A stretch of 46,716 nt of DNA, taken from assembly GCF_001401805.1 (NCBI RefSeq), contig NZ_LKDW01000030.1:1-46716 (forward strand), in the 5' to 3' direction. This DNA is from Pseudoalteromonas sp. P1-25 (lineage in GTDB: Bacteria; Pseudomonadota; Gammaproteobacteria; Enterobacterales; Alteromonadaceae). The notes below the pieces were generated by a model that had not been told where the DNA came from, did no database searches, and saw nothing but the letters and a program-made list of their open reading frames with translations. Position numbers and translations under genes: made by a program. Shown here piece by piece: positions 44,901 through 46,716 of this stretch; positions within the stretch are counted from its first letter, which is position 1; every line of letters starts with the position of its first letter.

Positions 44901-46469
44901 ACGGCCTTTAACTTTCCGAGTGAGCCACGCTCTAGCCGTGCCCTTAATTTAGGTATATCGCGAAGCAACCGCTTTGACTACCTGCGGATAATGCAAAAAC
45001 TTAATGTAGGTGAGCACTTTTCGTGTGAAGACTTAGTTACCCTCGCCAGTGGCGAGCAGCGCCATGTATTAGTAAAAATCAGTGCAGTGGCCGACACAGA
45101 ACATCGCTTAAGCAGTTACGTTATTATTTTAACCGATATTCATGCACAAAAATTGGCCGAAAATGAGCTACATATTTTAGCTAATTACGATTCCTTAACC
45201 GGTTTACCTAATCGCATGCTGTTTAACGACAGGGTTGAGCATGCTATTGAGCAAGCACAAAATCATCAATGCAAAGTCGCTATGCTGCATGTAAATATTA
45301 AGCGGTTTAAATACTTTAATGATTCATTTGGACGTGAAGCGGCGGATGAGCTAATAAAGCAAGTGGCTAAGCGCATTAAACGCGCATTACGCCCATCAGC
45401 CAGTGTGGCCCGCTTTGGCGGCGATGAATTTGTTGTGCTGGTGGAAGATGTGCAACAAATTGAAGAAGTGCTACTTATTTGCTCTAAATTGATAGACTCT
45501 GTCAGCCAAAATATGGAATTTAATGGCCAGGTGGTAAACGTTAATTTAAGCATAGGTGTTGCAATAGCACCTGATGACGCTCTCGATCACGCAGCGCTTT
45601 TAAAAGCTGCGAGTATCGCGCTGTATCATGCAAAAGAGTCCCTCGAAAGTAGTTATAAGTTTTACAAGCAGGAGATGAACCAACATGTACAAAAAGCACT
45701 GCATTTAGAGTCGTTGCTCACTAAAGCATACCAAGAAGAACAGTTTTGTAATTATTATCAGCCCATAGTGAATTCGCGCACTCAGCAAACCGAAGGCTTT
45801 GAAGTGTTATTACGCTGGCCTGAAAACACGCTAGTGCCAACGCAAGAATTTTCTTTAGCGGCTGAGAGCATTGGCTTAATAACAAAAATAATGCTGCAGA
45901 CCTTTACCCGTGCGTTACAAGCGCTTAAACAATGGCGAGAAATATCGCCACAATTGTACTTGTCGATTAACCTCTCTGCGCTTGATTTTGAATACGAAGA
46001 GCTGGTAACTGAAATCCATAAGGCACTTACAAAGGCTGATGTACCTTCAGACGCGATAGTGTTTGAAATCACTGAGTCTATTTTAATGCGCGACTCAAAA
46101 CGAGCACTACATAGCATGGAAATGCTGAAAAAACTTGGCTGTAAACTCTACATGGATGACTTTGGTACAGGCTATGCCTCACTCACGTATTTAAAACGTT
46201 TTCCTATTGATGTATTGAAAATAGATAGAAGCTTTGTGCAAGATATTGGTGTGGACTCTGATGATGAAGCGATTATTCAATCAACGCTCACCTTAGCGCA
46301 TAGCCTAGGTAAAGAGTGTGTGGCTGAAGGCATTGAAAACACACAACAACTACAGTTTTTAAATCAGTTAGGCTGTAGGCATTTTCAGGGCTATTTATTT
46401 AGTAAGCCAGTACCAAAAGAAGCTGTTCCCGCACTGATCAAACAAGATTGGAGTAACATATTTAATTAG
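41967..46469 (+). CDS. Two-component-regulator propeller sensor with PAS, GGDEF and EAL domains
   Basis: A 1500-residue membrane protein. Order: signal peptide (to about residue 26), a periplasmic beta-propeller region with repeated units ending in (I/L)W(I/L)-type strands (for example GYLWLSTEGGLNRYDG, GNIWIASLLAG, GILWISLSNFG) to about 670, a Y_Y_Y domain (about 690-780), TM (about 788-807), PAS (about 825-935), PAS (about 945-1060), GGDEF (GGDEF at 1151-1155, no RxxD I-site) and EAL (E1279 in EVLLRW, with ITES, MDDFGTG, KIDRSF, AEGIE and FQGY). Both output motifs look active, so it may make or degrade c-di-GMP according to the periplasmic signal, possibly a polysaccharide. Confidence 0.93.
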   Translation: MSKGVNGIISCFIALIAIFSCQVGAQVKRLSPSEGLSQSYVNTMLLDNNGYLWLSTEGGLNRYDGYQVVSINGPNGELEEAIIDCVYQDPAGNIWIASLLAGLFKYDPTTDTYQQFISQPTSEKQILSQSVFSMVAVDDKTLWIGRGRDFAKLDIETGKITSLFELPKEYENTLVRELFHHNGYIFIGTSHGAFVFDIASEQIRALQHLKSKAEHIYQNNVKSFSVIENNQLLVGTVKGLYQVDISDLPGMFERPDLAFKNKAIIADLNVWRIINEGEELDLATNKGLFRFNLNTKELVKNTRITQSKYSLSDTSMIDMVKDKSGGYWLATKTDGAFYLSNNTYHFSNIDGSQLGGDGLSHPSVWGITEYDNSLWLATHNGLTEIDLSTHTSKVYLKDYKVDLLTTEFSIYEAIPYKDKLWLHTNRGLFEFDPVTHQINEPTLSNPSNRDFIQGWVHGVTLMPNGDLYYVHSDHGMFRYNIDTQKVTRLEGAFSKIEPFLAHGFSPALATKPDMPLFFNAGILYQVNPTTLTLNTIYKVPKQHDNVAINVLSYVVDNNGILWISLSNFGLIGLDAKSYELVHTVDLEKNKLGTLLYDMVLDDDGMIWMSSHKGIWRLNPETLHFQQFSTSEGLLSAEFNSSAMAHLKDGRIAYGSLKGITYFHPMENQNYHSLIDHVNITRVDLMSRDLSIDLKQPLNEIVLNHDDIGLEVAFSAMAFSYQERIIYEYQLDDGQKTYTRNNNRVLFPKLNPGNYQLKVWAKDPLTGEYTPPAVLKIRVKYPLWRAPYFIVLYAILFIAFIAFWVMRRNKVQRILLAANKESKESEARLKLALEGSESGMWDWQSTSSSIYQPRLCNELGYDQESVSLDDYLAKIHPQDKALFRLEWLEFLSTDKGYFNCTYRLRHAKGYWRWYKDFGKVVEWSGQAPKKVAGTYTNMTREMVFEEHARLFTAAFEQTRDWVFILDKNFTVRASNKSLQTAFNFPSEPRSSRALNLGISRSNRFDYLRIMQKLNVGEHFSCEDLVTLASGEQRHVLVKISAVADTEHRLSSYVIILTDIHAQKLAENELHILANYDSLTGLPNRMLFNDRVEHAIEQAQNHQCKVAMLHVNIKRFKYFNDSFGREAADELIKQVAKRIKRALRPSASVARFGGDEFVVLVEDVQQIEEVLLICSKLIDSVSQNMEFNGQVVNVNLSIGVAIAPDDALDHAALLKAASIALYHAKESLESSYKFYKQEMNQHVQKALHLESLLTKAYQEEQFCNYYQPIVNSRTQQTEGFEVLLRWPENTLVPTQEFSLAAESIGLITKIMLQTFTRALQALKQWREISPQLYLSINLSALDFEYEELVTEIHKALTKADVPSDAIVFEITESILMRDSKRALHSMEMLKKLGCKLYMDDFGTGYASLTYLKRFPIDVLKIDRSFVQDIGVDSDDEAIIQSTLTLAHSLGKECVAEGIENTQQLQFLNQLGCRHFQGYLFSKPVPKEAVPALIKQDWSNIFN

Positions 46470-46716
46470 GGCGTGTTGAACTTTGGTGGTTGAATTTTCA
46501 GCAGTTGTTTGGTTTTTAGGCAAGCCAGAGCCTATGAAGTGTGGTTACTCCCCATAAATAGGCGATAACGCAGCATAAATGCCAAACATGCGCTGCCCTT
46601 CGGGTTCTGCCTAGGGTCGATAAACTCTTTGTTGCCTACATGGATGTAGGTAAGGGGCGTGAGCAGGACGCGGAAGCTTTACTCGGTTTTTACTTATTCT
46701 TACATGGATGTAAGTC
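46470..46716. repeat. Intergenic repeat region at the window end
   Basis: These 247 bases begin with GGGCGTGTTGAAC directly at the stop codon of the sensor gene. They contain no credible gene. Palindromic words with the core CATGGATG lie at 46635-46650 (CCTACATGGATGTAGG) and 46699-46714 (CTTACATGGATGTAAG). The whole looks like a dispersed intergenic repeat, possibly derived from a small non-autonomous element. Confidence 0.5.

Noticed and set aside
1..46716. Search for CRISPR arrays, insertion sequences, integrases, prophage genes or broken genes.
   Set aside because: No regular repeat-spacer pattern, transposase, integrase or frameshifted gene pair was seen; the tRNA-Gly at 12-87 has no integrase or duplicated 3' end beside it within the window.

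Overview
The window is a chromosomal segment of a marine gammaproteobacterium of the order Alteromonadales, most likely Pseudoalteromonas. The reasons are visibly AT-rich DNA, protein sequences close to E. coli homologues in the housekeeping genes, and families typical of that order (TIGR03899, TIGR04219, DUF3192, DUF3283, DUF2333). No database search was possible, so the genus is an inference. There is no rRNA, CRISPR array, recognisable insertion sequence or prophage. The one mobile-type cargo is a parDE toxin-antitoxin pair.

Layout. 1-2.6 kb: tRNA-Gly(GCC), a repeat-bearing spacer, then yjbQ-cheX-zur on the minus strand, divergent from marC. 2.6-7.6 kb: dusA; a psp envelope-stress operon (pspA, pspC and a third small membrane protein) behind a probable sigma-54 promoter; then a tight three-gene unit of a periplasmic copper chaperone (PCuAC), a DUF2333 protein and an outer-membrane beta-barrel. 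7.6-15.8 kb: TIGR03899 and SRPBCC genes on minus, a response regulator with an EAL phosphodiesterase domain, ygiQ, and a methyl-accepting chemotaxis protein. 15.9-30.5 kb: a conserved core block in the same order as E. coli (apaH-apaG-rsmA-pdxA-surA-lptD ... djlA ... rluA ... rapA). Here it is interrupted by amgK-murU (MurNAc recycling), a DUF3530 gene and parDE. 30.8-36.9 kb: a PIN-PhoH ATPase, a 1263-residue hybrid histidine kinase and an overlapping response-regulator diguanylate cyclase. 37-41.2 kb: a DUF3192 lipoprotein, a D-2-hydroxyacid dehydrogenase, a PlsC-type acyltransferase, a DUF1289 protein and a solute-binding-like protein. 41.3-46.5 kb: DUF3283, a GNAT acetyltransferase and a 1500-residue propeller-PAS-GGDEF-EAL sensor. 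The window ends in a spacer with short palindromic repeats.

How the genes connect. Two themes stand out. The first is envelope construction and stress: LptD and SurA, Psp, MurNAc recycling, the acyltransferase and the outer-membrane proteins. The second is cyclic-di-GMP signalling and chemotaxis: three large c-di-GMP enzymes, a hybrid kinase, an MCP and a stand-alone CheX. The least ordinary signals are non-coding: a sigma-54 promoter with an upstream palindrome before pspA, a hairpin that buries the ribosome binding site of the DUF3192 lipoprotein, a perfect 15-bp hairpin just upstream of the hybrid kinase, and a terminator with no gene before it at about 38.95 kb.
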